Assembly: GCF_900454685.1 (NCBI RefSeq)
Contig: NZ_UATM01000032.1
Location: forward strand, 372,001 to 436,000
DNA length: 64,000 nt
DNA from: Peptoniphilus harei
GTDB lineage: Bacteria > Bacillota > Clostridia > Tissierellales > Peptoniphilaceae
Direction: 5' to 3'
How positions within the stretch are numbered: position 1 is the stretch's first letter; every line of letters starts with the position of its first letter. A program made the position numbers and the translations under genes. Positions 1 to 8,638 of this stretch are shown here, one piece after another. The notes under the pieces are model-generated. The model searched no databases. It saw nothing but the letters and a program-made list of their open reading frames with translations, and had not been told where the DNA came from.

Positions 1-13
1 TTTTTAGTTTCAA
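1..13 (-). CDS. 5' end of a gene running off the window (partial)
   Basis: On the minus strand a GGAGG ribosome site (21-25) lies seven bases upstream of a TTG codon at 13-11, followed by codons for K, L and K before the window ends. The spacing and the position right after the citrate-type transporter suggest the next gene of that transcript. Four codons do not allow identification; a citrate-lyase, oxaloacetate-decarboxylase or malic-enzyme subunit would fit the context, but that is a guess. Confidence 0.35.
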
Positions 14-29
14 AAAAATCCCTCCTAGT

Positions 30-1319
30 CTACATGAGCGTTCCAAAGAGTATTGATCCTATAACAAGTATTATTCCTCCACCAAGTCTTGATGAAAGTT
101 GTGCATAAGAAATTAAATCCATTCTGTCAGCTGCTCCAAGAACTGCTAAGTCACCAGATCCACCTCTGTTAGCCATACATAGGCCTGCTGTAACAGCAGA
201 GTCAACAAAGAAGAATCCTACAAGGTGTCCAACAGCACCTGAACCAATAACAGCACCAACAACAATTAGGAATGACATAACAACATTACCAAAAGTAATG
301 GCATCTCTAAGTTCAATTAAGTCAGTTTCAACACCAACACCAACCATGATTAAGATTACAATGTTTTTTGTGAAGAAAGATTGAACTTCCTTTGCAGCTT
401 GTCTAAGTGATCCTGGAACAAGTCCAAGTCCATTAGCAAGAGCAACAATGATAATCATAAAAGCAAATGGGTGAATTGGCACTGAAGGAACAAGTGGATC
501 CCAAATCTTATCAGCTACAAGTCTACCTAATTGATAGAAAGTAAGACCCATTAAAATTGCTCCAGCGTAATCCTTTAATTGTGTTGTAAACTTTTCTTCA
601 TTTTGTTCAATTTCAGGAGCAGATCTCATAAGAGTTTTCTTATCTCCTGTAAGTCCTGGTTTACTGCTTCCAAGTTTATTTAAAATACCACCAGCAATAA
701 TAGCAAAGATATTAGCAATTGTAAGAATTGAAATAGCAAAGCCATAGTAGTTTGCAGCAGAATCTCCTGTAACTCTTTCATAAATTTGACTTAGAGGAAC
801 AGCACCTGCACCGTTACCTCCACCCATTACAGGAAGAACGTATTTTAAAACAGTGTTAGCTGGAGAAACTCCAAAGAAAAGTCCACCAATAATACCAAGA
901 ATGGCAGCACCTAAAACTCCACCAAGGATTGCTGGGATATATCCTGCAAAAGACTTGATCATTAGGTCTCTATTTAGTCCAAGAAGTGAACCAGAGATAA
1001 GCATAATGATAAAGAAGTTTAGTAGTCCCATTGGTTTTGAGTTAACAGATGAAATAAGTTCTGCATATTCTTCTGGGATAACATTTAGATAAACTAAAAC
1101 CGCTGTACCCAAGAAGGCAAGAACAAGTCCACCACCAACATAAGTGTTCCAAATTGGAATTCTCTCACCAATTTCATATAAAATAATACCTATTGCGAAC
1201 ATCAGAGCAACTCCGCCCGCTAAATCTTTAGACAAAACTCCCAAGTAAGTCGCTATAAAAATAATTATTGATAAAACCAATAACATTGGAAGATTAAGTC
1301 CAAAATATTTTTTCTTCAT
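30..1319 (-). CDS. citS: 2-hydroxycarboxylate (citrate/malate-type) transporter
   Basis: Integral membrane symporter of the 2HCT family (CitS, CitP, MleP), which imports citrate or malate with Na+ or H+. The 429 residues carry about ten hydrophobic segments and the two family re-entrant-loop signatures: GGGNGAGAVPLSQIY near residues 166-180 and ANRGGSGD near 383-390. The length matches the family (about 430-450). The ATG has AAGGAGG upstream. A stem-loop terminator separates it from citX upstream, and it has its own candidate promoter, so it is probably a separate transcript co-regulated with citGCX. Citrate is the likeliest substrate because of the neighbours; sequence alone cannot exclude malate. 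Confidence 0.85.
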   Translation of the reverse strand: MKKKYFGLNLPMLLVLSIIIFIATYLGVLSKDLAGGVALMFAIGIILYEIGERIPIWNTYVGGGLVLAFLGTAVLVYLNVIPEEYAELISSVNSKPMGLLNFFIIMLISGSLLGLNRDLMIKSFAGYIPAILGGVLGAAILGIIGGLFFGVSPANTVLKYVLPVMGGGNGAGAVPLSQIYERVTGDSAANYYGFAISILTIANIFAIIAGGILNKLGSSKPGLTGDKKTLMRSAPEIEQNEEKFTTQLKDYAGAILMGLTFYQLGRLVADKIWDPLVPSVPIHPFAFMIIIVALANGLGLVPGSLRQAAKEVQSFFTKNIVILIMVGVGVETDLIELRDAITFGNVVMSFLIVVGAVIGSGAVGHLVGFFFVDSAVTAGLCMANRGGSGDLAVLGAADRMDLISYAQLSSRLGGGIILVIGSILFGTLM

Positions 1320-1419
1320 AGAAAAAACCTCCTTTTTACTTATAATACCCTAGAAAGGGTTTCCTATTCAAGATATTAAAGGCCTAATACTGGCGATCTT
1401 AAGCAAATATAAAATTGTT

Positions 1420-1461
1420 AGTATAACAAATTTAATTTGTAGTTAGTCTAAGTCCTAACTA
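1420..1461 (-). promoter_or_regulatory. Candidate promoter and operator dyad of the citrate-type transporter
   Basis: Minus-strand TATACT (1425-1420) is a good -10 about 100 bases upstream of the transporter start. No clear -35 is present; instead a perfect inverted repeat TAGTTAG/CTAACTA (1440-1446 and 1455-1461, 8-base loop) covers the -35 position. A dyad there suggests an activator or repressor site, as with the CitI/CitO-type regulators of citrate genes. The regulator identity is inference. Confidence 0.35.
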
Positions 1462-1511
1462 ATTAATTTGGTGAAAACAGGGATTTTTCATCATTTTCTT
1501 AATAGTTTATT

Positions 1512-1551
1512 ACAAAAAAAATAAGAGATCTATTGATAAAGATCTCTTATT
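1512..1551 (-). terminator. Intrinsic terminator after citGCX
   Basis: Perfect 11-bp stem AATAAGAGATC/GATCTCTTATT (1520-1530, 1541-1551) with a ten-base loop. On the minus strand it is followed by a run of T, so it ends transcripts coming from citX. Confidence 0.85.
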
Positions 1552-1579
1552 AAAAATTTGTAAATATCTTATTATCTTC

Positions 1580-2116
1580 CTAAAACTTATGTACCTGGTC
1601 TAAGTCCTCTATAATAATCTCTCTTACCTTATCTTCAAGTTCTTCTTGCTTATGTCTTTCTTCCTTTATACAGGTCCTCGCTGTGTCTCCACAAATTATG
1701 CACTTTCTCTCTGGAAGTCCCAAGGATGATCTTGAGATTTGTGAGAAGTCCTTGTCGTAGATGTCAAGGTCTAGGAGCCTTCCTCCAAGGGATTCTTCTT
1801 CCATTTCAATCATGAGTTTTTTTATCTCTCTCCCATTCCCCTCAAGGACTCCAATATATTCCATGCCTGTGATTAAATCTTCGTAGTCTTCAAATAATAT
1901 TTTTATTTTATTTTCTTCCAAAAGTTTTTTTATCTTTTCTATATATTTTTTGTGAAAGTCAACAGCTTCTTTAAAGTTTTTATCTTCGCCTGGAATGTTT
2001 AACATAAAGGAAAGAACTGGAGATTCAAACTTTTCTGTCAAAGATTTTATCTTGTAGTATCTTTTTTCTTTTGCCTCAAGCATCCTATTCATGGCAAGTA
2101 TTTTAGAGTCTATCAT
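1580..2116 (-). CDS. citX: Apo-citrate lyase phosphoribosyl-dephospho-CoA transferase (holo-ACP synthase)
   Basis: CitX moves 2'-(5''-triphosphoribosyl)-3'-dephospho-CoA onto a serine of the citrate lyase acyl carrier subunit CitD, giving active holo-lyase. The 178 residues match the usual length. Family motifs visible in the second half are GGRLLDLDIYDKD, then RSSLGLPERKCIICGDTA with its CxxC pair, and the following RHKQEEL. ATG has AGAGG seven bases upstream and overlaps the end of citC by 14 bases, so the genes are translationally coupled. Last gene of citG-citC-citX. Confidence 0.9.
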   Translation of the reverse strand: MIDSKILAMNRMLEAKEKRYYKIKSLTEKFESPVLSFMLNIPGEDKNFKEAVDFHKKYIEKIKKLLEENKIKILFEDYEDLITGMEYIGVLEGNGREIKKLMIEMEEESLGGRLLDLDIYDKDFSQISRSSLGLPERKCIICGDTARTCIKEERHKQEELEDKVREIIIEDLDQVHKF

Positions 2117-3095
2117 TTATTATCCTCTGTCCTTCTTCTGATTTCAGGGCCTTGATTGTGGCTTCTGGCAAAAATTTGTAAGCTTCTTCAAATTTTCTTT
2201 CTTTTAAAAGGGCCCTGACCTTTGATGCCGAAATTATTTCACCATCCAAGCTTGTCCTTGGAATTTCTACCACTTCAACCCCATATTCTGGCAAAATTCT
2301 TTCCATGGTTTCGTTGTAATTTTTTGTCACAACATCCTTGTCTTCGCTTCCCACAAATCTCTTTTTTATATTTAGGGCCTTGGCAAAGTATCTGCCAAAG
2401 ATTTTTGTGTCTAGCTCTGAATAGGCTTTTAAAATAGTTTTTTCATCCTTGTAAAAATATGTTGGGAAGGTGTTTTTTGAAATTATATAGTCATTACCTT
2501 TATGAACGACCACATCTTCAAAATTTTCCAGCTCTTCCTTTACAATCTTATACCTAAAGTCGTAGGGAAAGGTTGATCCGTCTTCTTCCACCATAAAAAT
2601 GTTCAAGATGTCAGTTTGTTTTCTTGCTTCATTAATTAAATAGAGATGACCCTTGGTCATGGGGTTGGCATTTATTACAATAGCACCTGACTCTCTCTCA
2701 TCTTCGATATTTTTCAAGAGTTTATGGAGTTCATCTATTTTGTTGTCTAAGAGAGCAACATCCTCTGTCTCTTCAACTAGGGAAAACCCAAAGTCTGTAA
2801 AAATCTTGATGTTTTTTGGTTTTGTAAATATAAAGAGGTGATTGTTGCCAAGTTCATATTGGTGGTCAAGTAGCCTTGTGATTATTGCGTTGGTTATTCC
2901 CATGCCTTGGTAGGTCGGGTCAATTGCAAAGCATTTTAGGACCCTGCCTGCACAAGACCCTGTCCCAACAATTTTGTCGCCATCAAAGGCAGCAAGAGTG
3001 TAGTCCACATCTCTCTCATACTTTATGTCAAAGTCTTCCAAGAATTTTTCAATATTCTTTTTTTCAAATTTCATAACTTGTCTGTAATCAATCAA
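2103..3095 (-). CDS. citC: [Citrate (pro-3S)-lyase] ligase
   Basis: CitC acetylates the CitD prosthetic group with acetate and ATP, switching citrate lyase on. 330 residues: an N-terminal GNAT-like part (about 1-125, with GTGSCAGRVLK and YQGMGI) and a C-terminal nucleotidyltransferase part whose VINANPMTKGHLYLI near 140 holds the HxGH-like ATP site (here KGHL), with an ISASKVR-type motif near 290. The start is TTG at 3095, supported by GGAGG six bases upstream inside the end of citG; the two genes overlap by 8 bases. Confidence 0.92.
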   Translation of the reverse strand: MIDYRQVMKFEKKNIEKFLEDFDIKYERDVDYTLAAFDGDKIVGTGSCAGRVLKCFAIDPTYQGMGITNAIITRLLDHQYELGNNHLFIFTKPKNIKIFTDFGFSLVEETEDVALLDNKIDELHKLLKNIEDERESGAIVINANPMTKGHLYLINEARKQTDILNIFMVEEDGSTFPYDFRYKIVKEELENFEDVVVHKGNDYIISKNTFPTYFYKDEKTILKAYSELDTKIFGRYFAKALNIKKRFVGSEDKDVVTKNYNETMERILPEYGVEVVEIPRTSLDGEIISASKVRALLKERKFEEAYKFLPEATIKALKSEEGQRIINDRL

Positions 3096-3912
3096 CGTTA
3101 GCCTCCAAGAGATAGAAATACAAGGTGAGGATCAAAAAGTCGGCACAGCCACCTGGACTTAGGTTCCTCCTCTTGTATTCTTCATTTATTTTTTGGATCT
3201 CTCTCATCCCATCTTCACTTTCGTACAACTTGTTTTCAAGGACATAGGCTGAAGTTTCTTTTAAAAATTCTAGACCTTCAAGCCCTCCTCTCTTGATTAT
3301 GTTAGAATCCTCGATAAGTAACATGAAATAAAATAGGGTACCAGTAAGAGCATAGTCAAAGTTTGTTTCTTTCTCAGCTTCCTTTAAAAAGTCCAGTCCC
3401 ATAAGGGCCTTCTTAAAACCTTCTTCGGCTTCTTCTCTTATCCCCTTTAGGCCATATTTTTTGTAGTTTTTTTCGCCATGAGTCTGGGCCTTATCTATTT
3501 TTAATTCATTGCTTATGCCACGATTGAGATAAGCCACCCTATCAATTACCTTTTCAAAAGAAAAATTTTCTCTCCTAATTTCTATTGCAGTAGCGTAAAC
3601 CATAAGTCCTAGAGAAAAAATAATTCCCTTGTGGGTGTTGACTCCACCTGTTGCTTCTTTCATCTTGTCTTCATAAAGTTTTCCATATTCTCTAAGTTCC
3701 AAGAAGTCTTCTCCCTTAGATTTTTCTCCAAGCTCATAGGAAATTTTGAAGTAGTCGTAGAGGACAATTGATGATTTTAAAAAGTCCATGTAGTCCATGT
3801 CGTCGTGGGCGCCCACATCTATTAGGCTAACAAGTCCTGGCTTGGGACTCAAAGATACCTCGTAGATGAGAGCATAAGTTGCAAGTCTTGCGATTTTATC
3901 TGAATTTAACAT
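3088..3912 (-). CDS. citG: Triphosphoribosyl-dephospho-CoA synthase
   Basis: CitG makes the citrate lyase prosthetic-group precursor from ATP and dephospho-CoA. The 274 residues contain the family blocks SLSPKPGLVSLIDVGAHDDM (about 22-41), GGVNTHKGIIFSLG (about 89-102) and a C-terminal LSPGGCADFLILT. First gene of the citGCX transcript; the ATG has GGAGGG just upstream and a TATAAT -10 (3928-3933, minus strand) with a weak -35. In some bacteria CitX and CitG are fused; here they are separate. The citrate lyase subunits CitDEF are not in the window. Confidence 0.92.
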   Translation of the reverse strand: MLNSDKIARLATYALIYEVSLSPKPGLVSLIDVGAHDDMDYMDFLKSSIVLYDYFKISYELGEKSKGEDFLELREYGKLYEDKMKEATGGVNTHKGIIFSLGLMVYATAIEIRRENFSFEKVIDRVAYLNRGISNELKIDKAQTHGEKNYKKYGLKGIREEAEEGFKKALMGLDFLKEAEKETNFDYALTGTLFYFMLLIEDSNIIKRGGLEGLEFLKETSAYVLENKLYESEDGMREIQKINEEYKRRNLSPGGCADFLILTLYFYLLEANVD

Positions 3913-4013
3913 AATCCCTCCGCCTTCATTATAATAAATAAAAAAATTTTCATCTACTTTTTATTTTTGTTTAAGGGACTTCATATTTTTGTCGCCTGCC
4001 GTTCCAAATTAAA

Positions 4014-4039
4014 TCAAAAAAGAGAGGTCAAGCCTCTCA
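4014..4039 (-). terminator. Terminator after threonine dehydratase
   Basis: Stem GAGAGG/CCTCTC (4022-4027, 4033-4038) with A-runs on the left and T-runs on the right, so it can work in both directions. On the minus strand it lies about 80 bases after the threonine dehydratase stop. Confidence 0.75.
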
Positions 4040-4120
4040 ATTTTTCTTAATTTTTAATTGTTTAATTTCTTTTAAGTTTGATTTTCAAAATTTTATTTTT
4101 AATCTTAATTAAAAGTCAAA

Positions 4121-5329
4121 TTAAAATTGGGCGTCGTTGTACCTCGCCTTATATACATAGGAATTTTGGTTTAGGGCTGTTAGGATTTCGTCTTGGTGGT
4201 TCTTGTCCTTGGTGTCAATAACAACGCTGACAATCATGGAATCAATTGTGTCGCCAACTAGGTCGATGTTTTGATTGATCTTTACTATGTTGGCTCCTTG
4301 CTTTTCAAGAAGTGCTGACATCTTGGATATTTGTCCTGGTTGGTCATCTAATTTTATCTTAAGTTCCATTCTCCTATTAGTCTTGTAAAGTCCCTTTTGA
4401 ATTACTTTTGAAACTCTTGTGACGTCAATGTTGCCACCAGAAAGAATACAACAAACCTTCTTGCCCCTGTGGTTAAACTTCTTATACATAAGGGCTGCAA
4501 CTGTGGAAGCTGCTGCTCCTTCTGTTATGATTTTATTGTCCTCAAGAAGGGTTAATATTGCAGAAGAAATCTCTCCTTCAGTTACAAGAACTATGTCATC
4601 CACATATTCCTTTACCATTTCATATGTAATTTCTCCTGGAGTTTTGACTGCAATGCCATCGGCAATTGTGGACCCACCTGTCACTGTTAGACGCTTGCCC
4701 TCTCTTATTGATTCATACATTGATGGGGCAATCTTTGTTTGAACTCCAATTATTTTTATGTCTGGATTTATGGACTTGGCTGCTAAGGCAACACCAGAGA
4801 TTAGTCCGCCACCACCTATTGGCACAACTATTATGTCAAGGTCAGGAAGTTCTTCTAGGATTTCTAGTCCAACTGTCCCTTGGCCTGCAATAATTTTTTC
4901 ATCGTCAAAGGGTGCAATGAAGGTGTAGCCTTCCTCTTCAGATAATTTTTTTGCAAAGGCTGCTGCATCATCAAAGGAATCTTTTACTAGTTCAACTTCA
5001 GCCCCATAATTTCTTGTGGCCTTGACCTTAGAAAGAGGTGCGTGATAAGGCATGCAGATAACAGACTTTATCCCCCTCTCACTTGCTGACTTGGCAACAC
5101 CTTGGGCGTGGTTACCTGCCGAGCAAGCCACAACTCCCCTCTCTGCTTCCTCATCTGATAGGGTTGTAATCTTGTTGTAGGCTCCCCTTAACTTGAAAGA
5201 GCCTGTATCTTGGAGAACTTCAACCTTGAGGTAGATGTCTTCTCCAAGGTTTGGTGCGTAAACTACAGGAGTTTCTTTTATGTGACCCTCGAGTCTTTCC
5301 TTGGCTTCGTAAACTTCTTTCACGTCCAT
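4121..5329 (-). CDS. ilvA: Catabolic threonine dehydratase with C-terminal ACT domain
   Basis: PLP enzyme that deaminates threonine to 2-oxobutyrate and ammonia. The fold-type II PLP lysine is in TGSFKLRGAYNK (about residues 42-53), the phosphate-binding glycines are in PIGGGGLISG, and LSGGNID follows later. The last 70 residues (RRMELKIKLDDQPGQISKM onward) form an ACT domain. About 402 residues fits the TdcB-like short form rather than the 500-residue biosynthetic IlvA. I start at ATG 5329 because AAGGTGAG lies five bases upstream and this leaves one base after the previous stop; an in-frame start ten codons earlier would overlap that gene. No other branched-chain genes are near, so a fermentative role is likely. 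Confidence 0.9.
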   Translation of the reverse strand: MDVKEVYEAKERLEGHIKETPVVYAPNLGEDIYLKVEVLQDTGSFKLRGAYNKITTLSDEEAERGVVACSAGNHAQGVAKSASERGIKSVICMPYHAPLSKVKATRNYGAEVELVKDSFDDAAAFAKKLSEEEGYTFIAPFDDEKIIAGQGTVGLEILEELPDLDIIVVPIGGGGLISGVALAAKSINPDIKIIGVQTKIAPSMYESIREGKRLTVTGGSTIADGIAVKTPGEITYEMVKEYVDDIVLVTEGEISSAILTLLEDNKIITEGAAASTVAALMYKKFNHRGKKVCCILSGGNIDVTRVSKVIQKGLYKTNRRMELKIKLDDQPGQISKMSALLEKQGANIVKINQNIDLVGDTIDSMIVSVVIDTKDKNHQDEILTALNQNSYVYKARYNDAQF

Positions 5330-5330
5330 T

Positions 5331-5561
5331 TTACTCACCTTCTTTTTTATGATGGACAATACTTACAAATTTATCTCCTTCTAAAATTTTTCTAACTCTC
5401 TTTTCAAAATCCATACGGCTCATCCAAACTACCCTGTCGCAACCCAGGCACTTTAGTTTCATATCTGCACCCTTTCTTGCGATTTCCCACTTGTTTTCAC
5501 CACATGGATGTCCCTTCTTTAGGGTAACTATATCGCCTAACTCATAGTAAAGCATCTTCAA
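5331..5561 (-). CDS. DUF951 family protein
   Basis: A 76-residue protein of a family widespread in Firmicutes and often found beside MscS-type channels. It has the family features: an N-terminal YELGDIVTLKKGHPCG, and a CLGCDR pair near residue 38, with MSRMDFEKRVRK following. The four-Cys-like pattern suggests a small metal- or nucleic-acid-binding domain, but the function is unknown. It overlaps the 3' end of the channel gene by 20 bases and is followed one base later by threonine dehydratase. Confidence 0.85.
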   Translation of the reverse strand: MKMLYYELGDIVTLKKGHPCGENKWEIARKGADMKLKCLGCDRVVWMSRMDFEKRVRKILEGDKFVSIVHHKKEGE

Positions 5562-6420
5562 TTTCTCCTTTTATAAACTTATTTCTAATCATAGGGGGAT
5601 CAATATTTTCTCTTTGCATTGTTTTTATAATCTCGGACCTAAGGGCAAACTCAAGATCATACTGTTGTCCCTGCTTTGTGTAATAGACAAGGGCCATCTT
5701 GTAGAAATCCCTTCCATTTTCAGTAACTCCCCAGAAGTTTGGTCCCATGACCATATCTTTGTGGTCCCTGTATTTTTCTATGGCTTCTTTTATTTTTTCT
5801 TCGGCAAAGTCTGGGTCACAAGAATTGTCTAGGTAAAATTCAATTTTTGTCCTTATATTAGCCCTTTCCTTGTTGGAAATAATTGAAATATTGCTGTTGG
5901 GAATTACGTGAAGAATCTTGTCAAAGTCACGGATTTTTGTGACCCTAAGTCCAAGGTCTTCAACAATTCCTTGAATGTCACCAATCTCAACTAAGTCCCC
6001 AACAGAATATTGGTCTTCAAAAATTATGAAAAACCCATTGATAAAGTCCTTAACAAGACTTTGGGCGCCAACACCTATTGCCAGTGAAAACACACCTAGA
6101 GTTGCAATAATTGGTGCAATTGAAATGTTAAAGACACTCATGATTATTGTAATTCCAATAAAAATTAGGACTACCTTAATTATACGTCTGATTAAATTTG
6201 TAACTGTAACTATCCTGTTGTAGGATCCCTTTTCCTTTATCTTATCTGAATTTAATTGTCTTCCTATAAAGGAATCGATTAACTTTAAAATTATAAAAGT
6301 TCCTACAATTATAATGGCAACCACAAGTAGTCTTTCCCAAGACTCTAGTCCACCGAAGGTTGATCTCAGGGCCTTGTCTGCCTCACTTGCAACAGCGTCT
6401 GTATTTTTTTCTATGTTCAC
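5542..6420 (-). CDS. Small-conductance mechanosensitive channel (MscS family)
   Basis: Opens on membrane tension to release solutes during hypo-osmotic shock. 292 residues: three membrane helices in the first 130, a pore-lining stretch ATLGVFSLAIGVGAQSLVKD and then NGFFIIFEDQYSVGDLVEI, the MscS beta-domain hallmark. The GTG start has AGAGGTG seven bases upstream, located in the end of the preceding gene; the gap is two bases. It resembles the YkuT/YggB-type short channels. Confidence 0.9.
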   Translation of the reverse strand: MNIEKNTDAVASEADKALRSTFGGLESWERLLVVAIIIVGTFIILKLIDSFIGRQLNSDKIKEKGSYNRIVTVTNLIRRIIKVVLIFIGITIIMSVFNISIAPIIATLGVFSLAIGVGAQSLVKDFINGFFIIFEDQYSVGDLVEIGDIQGIVEDLGLRVTKIRDFDKILHVIPNSNISIISNKERANIRTKIEFYLDNSCDPDFAEEKIKEAIEKYRDHKDMVMGPNFWGVTENGRDFYKMALVYYTKQGQQYDLEFALRSEIIKTMQRENIDPPMIRNKFIKGEIEDALL

Positions 6421-6422
6421 TT

Positions 6423-7501
6423 TTACACCTCTTTATAAGTTGTCTCAATTTTACTATCTTCTTCTCTTACTGTATTTGTATTTACAACGGAGTAAAGACT
6501 TAGGTCCCCATTTCTCAAGGCCCCAATCAAAAGTCCGTTGATTTTAATTTTGTCTAGGGAGTAGCCCAACCTTGTGTAAAACTCTCCAGAATTTCCAATT
6601 TCTCCACCAACATCACTTGGTCCATAGACATAAATTGATCCAGAAATATTTTCCATCTTGTTGACATTGGCTGCAATTATTTTTTTCTTGCCTGGCTTTA
6701 GGATGTAATTGTATTCTGTGATAATTCCTGAATGGAGAAGGTAGGTCTTCTTGCCTTCCACCAAGATGTCAGAAATATTTGGGACCCTATCTTCATATAT
6801 TGTGCCAGAATTCATAAACCTATAAATTGTCTTGTCTGTAAGGGCCAATACTGACCTCTTGTCCTTCTTTAGGTACATGACAATTTCGTGGCTTAGGCTT
6901 TTAGAAGTTTTTTCTCCCTTGTTTAAATTATAAACGATAGAAGTATAACCACTTGTCTCATTTTTTATTTCTGCAACAGAAAGATTTTTATCATCAACTA
7001 CATCGTGAGTCAATATTTGATTACCTGTCCTATAAATCTCTGTGAGAGTTGAGTCGTTGCCCATTAAATATAAAATTTCATTTTTCTCATCGACGACGTG
7101 AAAAATTATATTTGCATTTTCATAAGTGATGTTAAAGATATCTCCCTTTACATCTGTGGTTGAAAGAAGCTCGCCCATCTCTGAATACATGTGGACCTTA
7201 CCTAGGTCTTTCTCATACAAGAAGGCGTAGTTATTGGCGAAGAAGGCCTCGATGTTTTCATCTTCTCTTTGAATCTTCTTTACAATATTCCCTTCCCTGT
7301 CTGTTATATATAGAACTGGGTCAGCCCACAAAAATACAGACTTAGATGCAAGGCTGAAGTCCTCTATGGGCTCATTAACACTTACCCCCTTAAGTCTTAC
7401 TATGTCCTATCCTTGGAAAAGTTTTTATGGTTAAAATATATAAATCCTAAAAATATAAGTAATAAAAATAAAATTATTGCGTGATTTTTTTTAATTCTCA
7501 A
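6423..7501 (-). pseudogene. Membrane-anchored DUF5711-like beta-propeller protein, frameshifted
   Basis: The long frame (6423-7406) encodes a repetitive, beta-rich protein resembling DUF5711/WD-like propellers (YITDREGNIVKKI, then repeated short hydrophobic strands), but it has no ATG and no membrane anchor; the only nearby start in frame is a TTG at 7331 with no ribosome site. A second frame starts at TTG 7501 behind GGGAGTGG, encodes an N-terminal basic stretch plus a clear membrane helix (AIILFLLLIFLGFIYF) and stops at 7400. The frames meet around 7400-7408, where a one-base loss would join them. Upstream is TATAAT (7525-7520). I read it as one gene broken by a single-base deletion or by a sequencing error. 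Function unknown. Confidence 0.7.
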
Positions 7502-7560
7502 AATACCACTCCCGACTTCATTATAACATTTATACTTTTAATTTTGCATTGAAATGGCAT

Positions 7561-7588
7561 AAAAAAAGAGGGGTCAAACCCCCTTTTT
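7561..7588 (-). terminator. Terminator of the DMT transporter gene
   Basis: Stem AGGGG/CCCCT (7569-7573, 7580-7584) flanked by seven A on one side and five T on the other. The TGA of the transporter lies in the loop region, so the hairpin overlaps the gene end. Confidence 0.75.
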
Positions 7589-8491
7589 AGTTTGTTTTTT
7601 GTTTAAGATTATCGCCCCTGCTAGGACAAAGACAAGTCCCAAGACAATATTTATTGTTAGGTCTTCTCCAAGGACCAAGATGGATAAAATTGTCCCGAAG
7701 ACTGGAATAAATAATTTGTAAATTCCAAACTCACTGGCACTGTGAGCCTGGAGGACAAAGGTCCAGATGGTAAAGGCAGTTGCCGATATAAAGGCCCCAT
7801 AGGATAGCATTAAGAATAAGACGAAGTCAAAGTTCACATTAGACTTGTGAGTGATGGCTCCAAGGATAATTAGTGGCATCGCCCCAAGGACAAATTGTGA
7901 CCCCGTAAGGAGAAAGCCATTTAGATTTCTTCCGTACTTTCTTATTAGGACGCTGGAAAGGGCATTAACAGTTTGGGCAATTAAGACAAAACCTTCTCCA
8001 GTAAACTTAAAGTGGAAGCTTCCCTGTGAGTTTAAATTTGTTATAAGTAACCCAGTTGAACCAACAAGTAGGGCTATGACCTTTTTCTTAGTAAGTCTCT
8101 CATCACTAATTAAGAGGACTGAAAACAAAACTGTGATAAAAGCATTTGACGATTGTATAACTGCAGTAAGAGACCCCAAGGTGTTGGAGAGTCCAATATA
8201 GTAAAAACCATACTGTAAACAGGTCTGCAACAAGCCAATAATTACAATAAATTTAAAATTTACATTTTCTCTCTTTACTTCTTCCTTGTTGAAAAGAAAA
8301 AAGTATATGAAGGTCAAAAGTCCTCCCATAAAAAATCTTATCCCGGCAATATAAATTTTCCCACCAGGATCATCTGGCAAGATGTTGGCATGAATGTAAG
8401 TTGTCTTTATTAGGGGTATGGCAGAGCCCCAAAGTAGCATTGCCAAAAGCGAAAATACTATTGCCCATCTTTTTTCTTTTATAAGTTTCAT
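7574..8491 (-). CDS. EamA/DMT-family transporter
   Basis: Ten predicted membrane helices in two EamA repeats, the pattern of drug/metabolite exporters such as YdcZ/RhaT-like carriers. The N-terminal helix begins RWAIVFSLLAMLLWGSAIPLIK, with the conserved WGS; the second repeat contains LIPVFGTILSILVLGEDLT, typical of EamA. I start at ATG 8491, which has GGAGGGAG immediately upstream; this gives about 305 residues. Substrate unknown. It is a single-gene unit with terminators on both sides. Confidence 0.85.
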   Translation of the reverse strand: MKLIKEKRWAIVFSLLAMLLWGSAIPLIKTTYIHANILPDDPGGKIYIAGIRFFMGGLLTFIYFFLFNKEEVKRENVNFKFIVIIGLLQTCLQYGFYYIGLSNTLGSLTAVIQSSNAFITVLFSVLLISDERLTKKKVIALLVGSTGLLITNLNSQGSFHFKFTGEGFVLIAQTVNALSSVLIRKYGRNLNGFLLTGSQFVLGAMPLIILGAITHKSNVNFDFVLFLMLSYGAFISATAFTIWTFVLQAHSASEFGIYKLFIPVFGTILSILVLGEDLTINIVLGLVFVLAGAIILNKKQTKKGV

Positions 8492-8603
8492 TTCTCCCTC
8501 CAATCTCAAAATTTTTGTATTTTATAAAAATAATTTTTTAAAAATATTTAGTCTTACTAAGAACTATAAAAAATAAATCAAAAACGCAAATAAAAATTTA
8601 AAT

Positions 8604-8627
8604 TAAAAAAGGAGGTCGCCCTCCTCT
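8604..8627 (-). terminator. Terminator after transketolase
   Basis: Stem AGGAGG/CCTCCT (8610-8615, 8620-8625) followed on the minus strand by six T. It lies just downstream of the transketolase stop. Confidence 0.8.
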
Positions 8628-8638
8628 TATATATTCTA

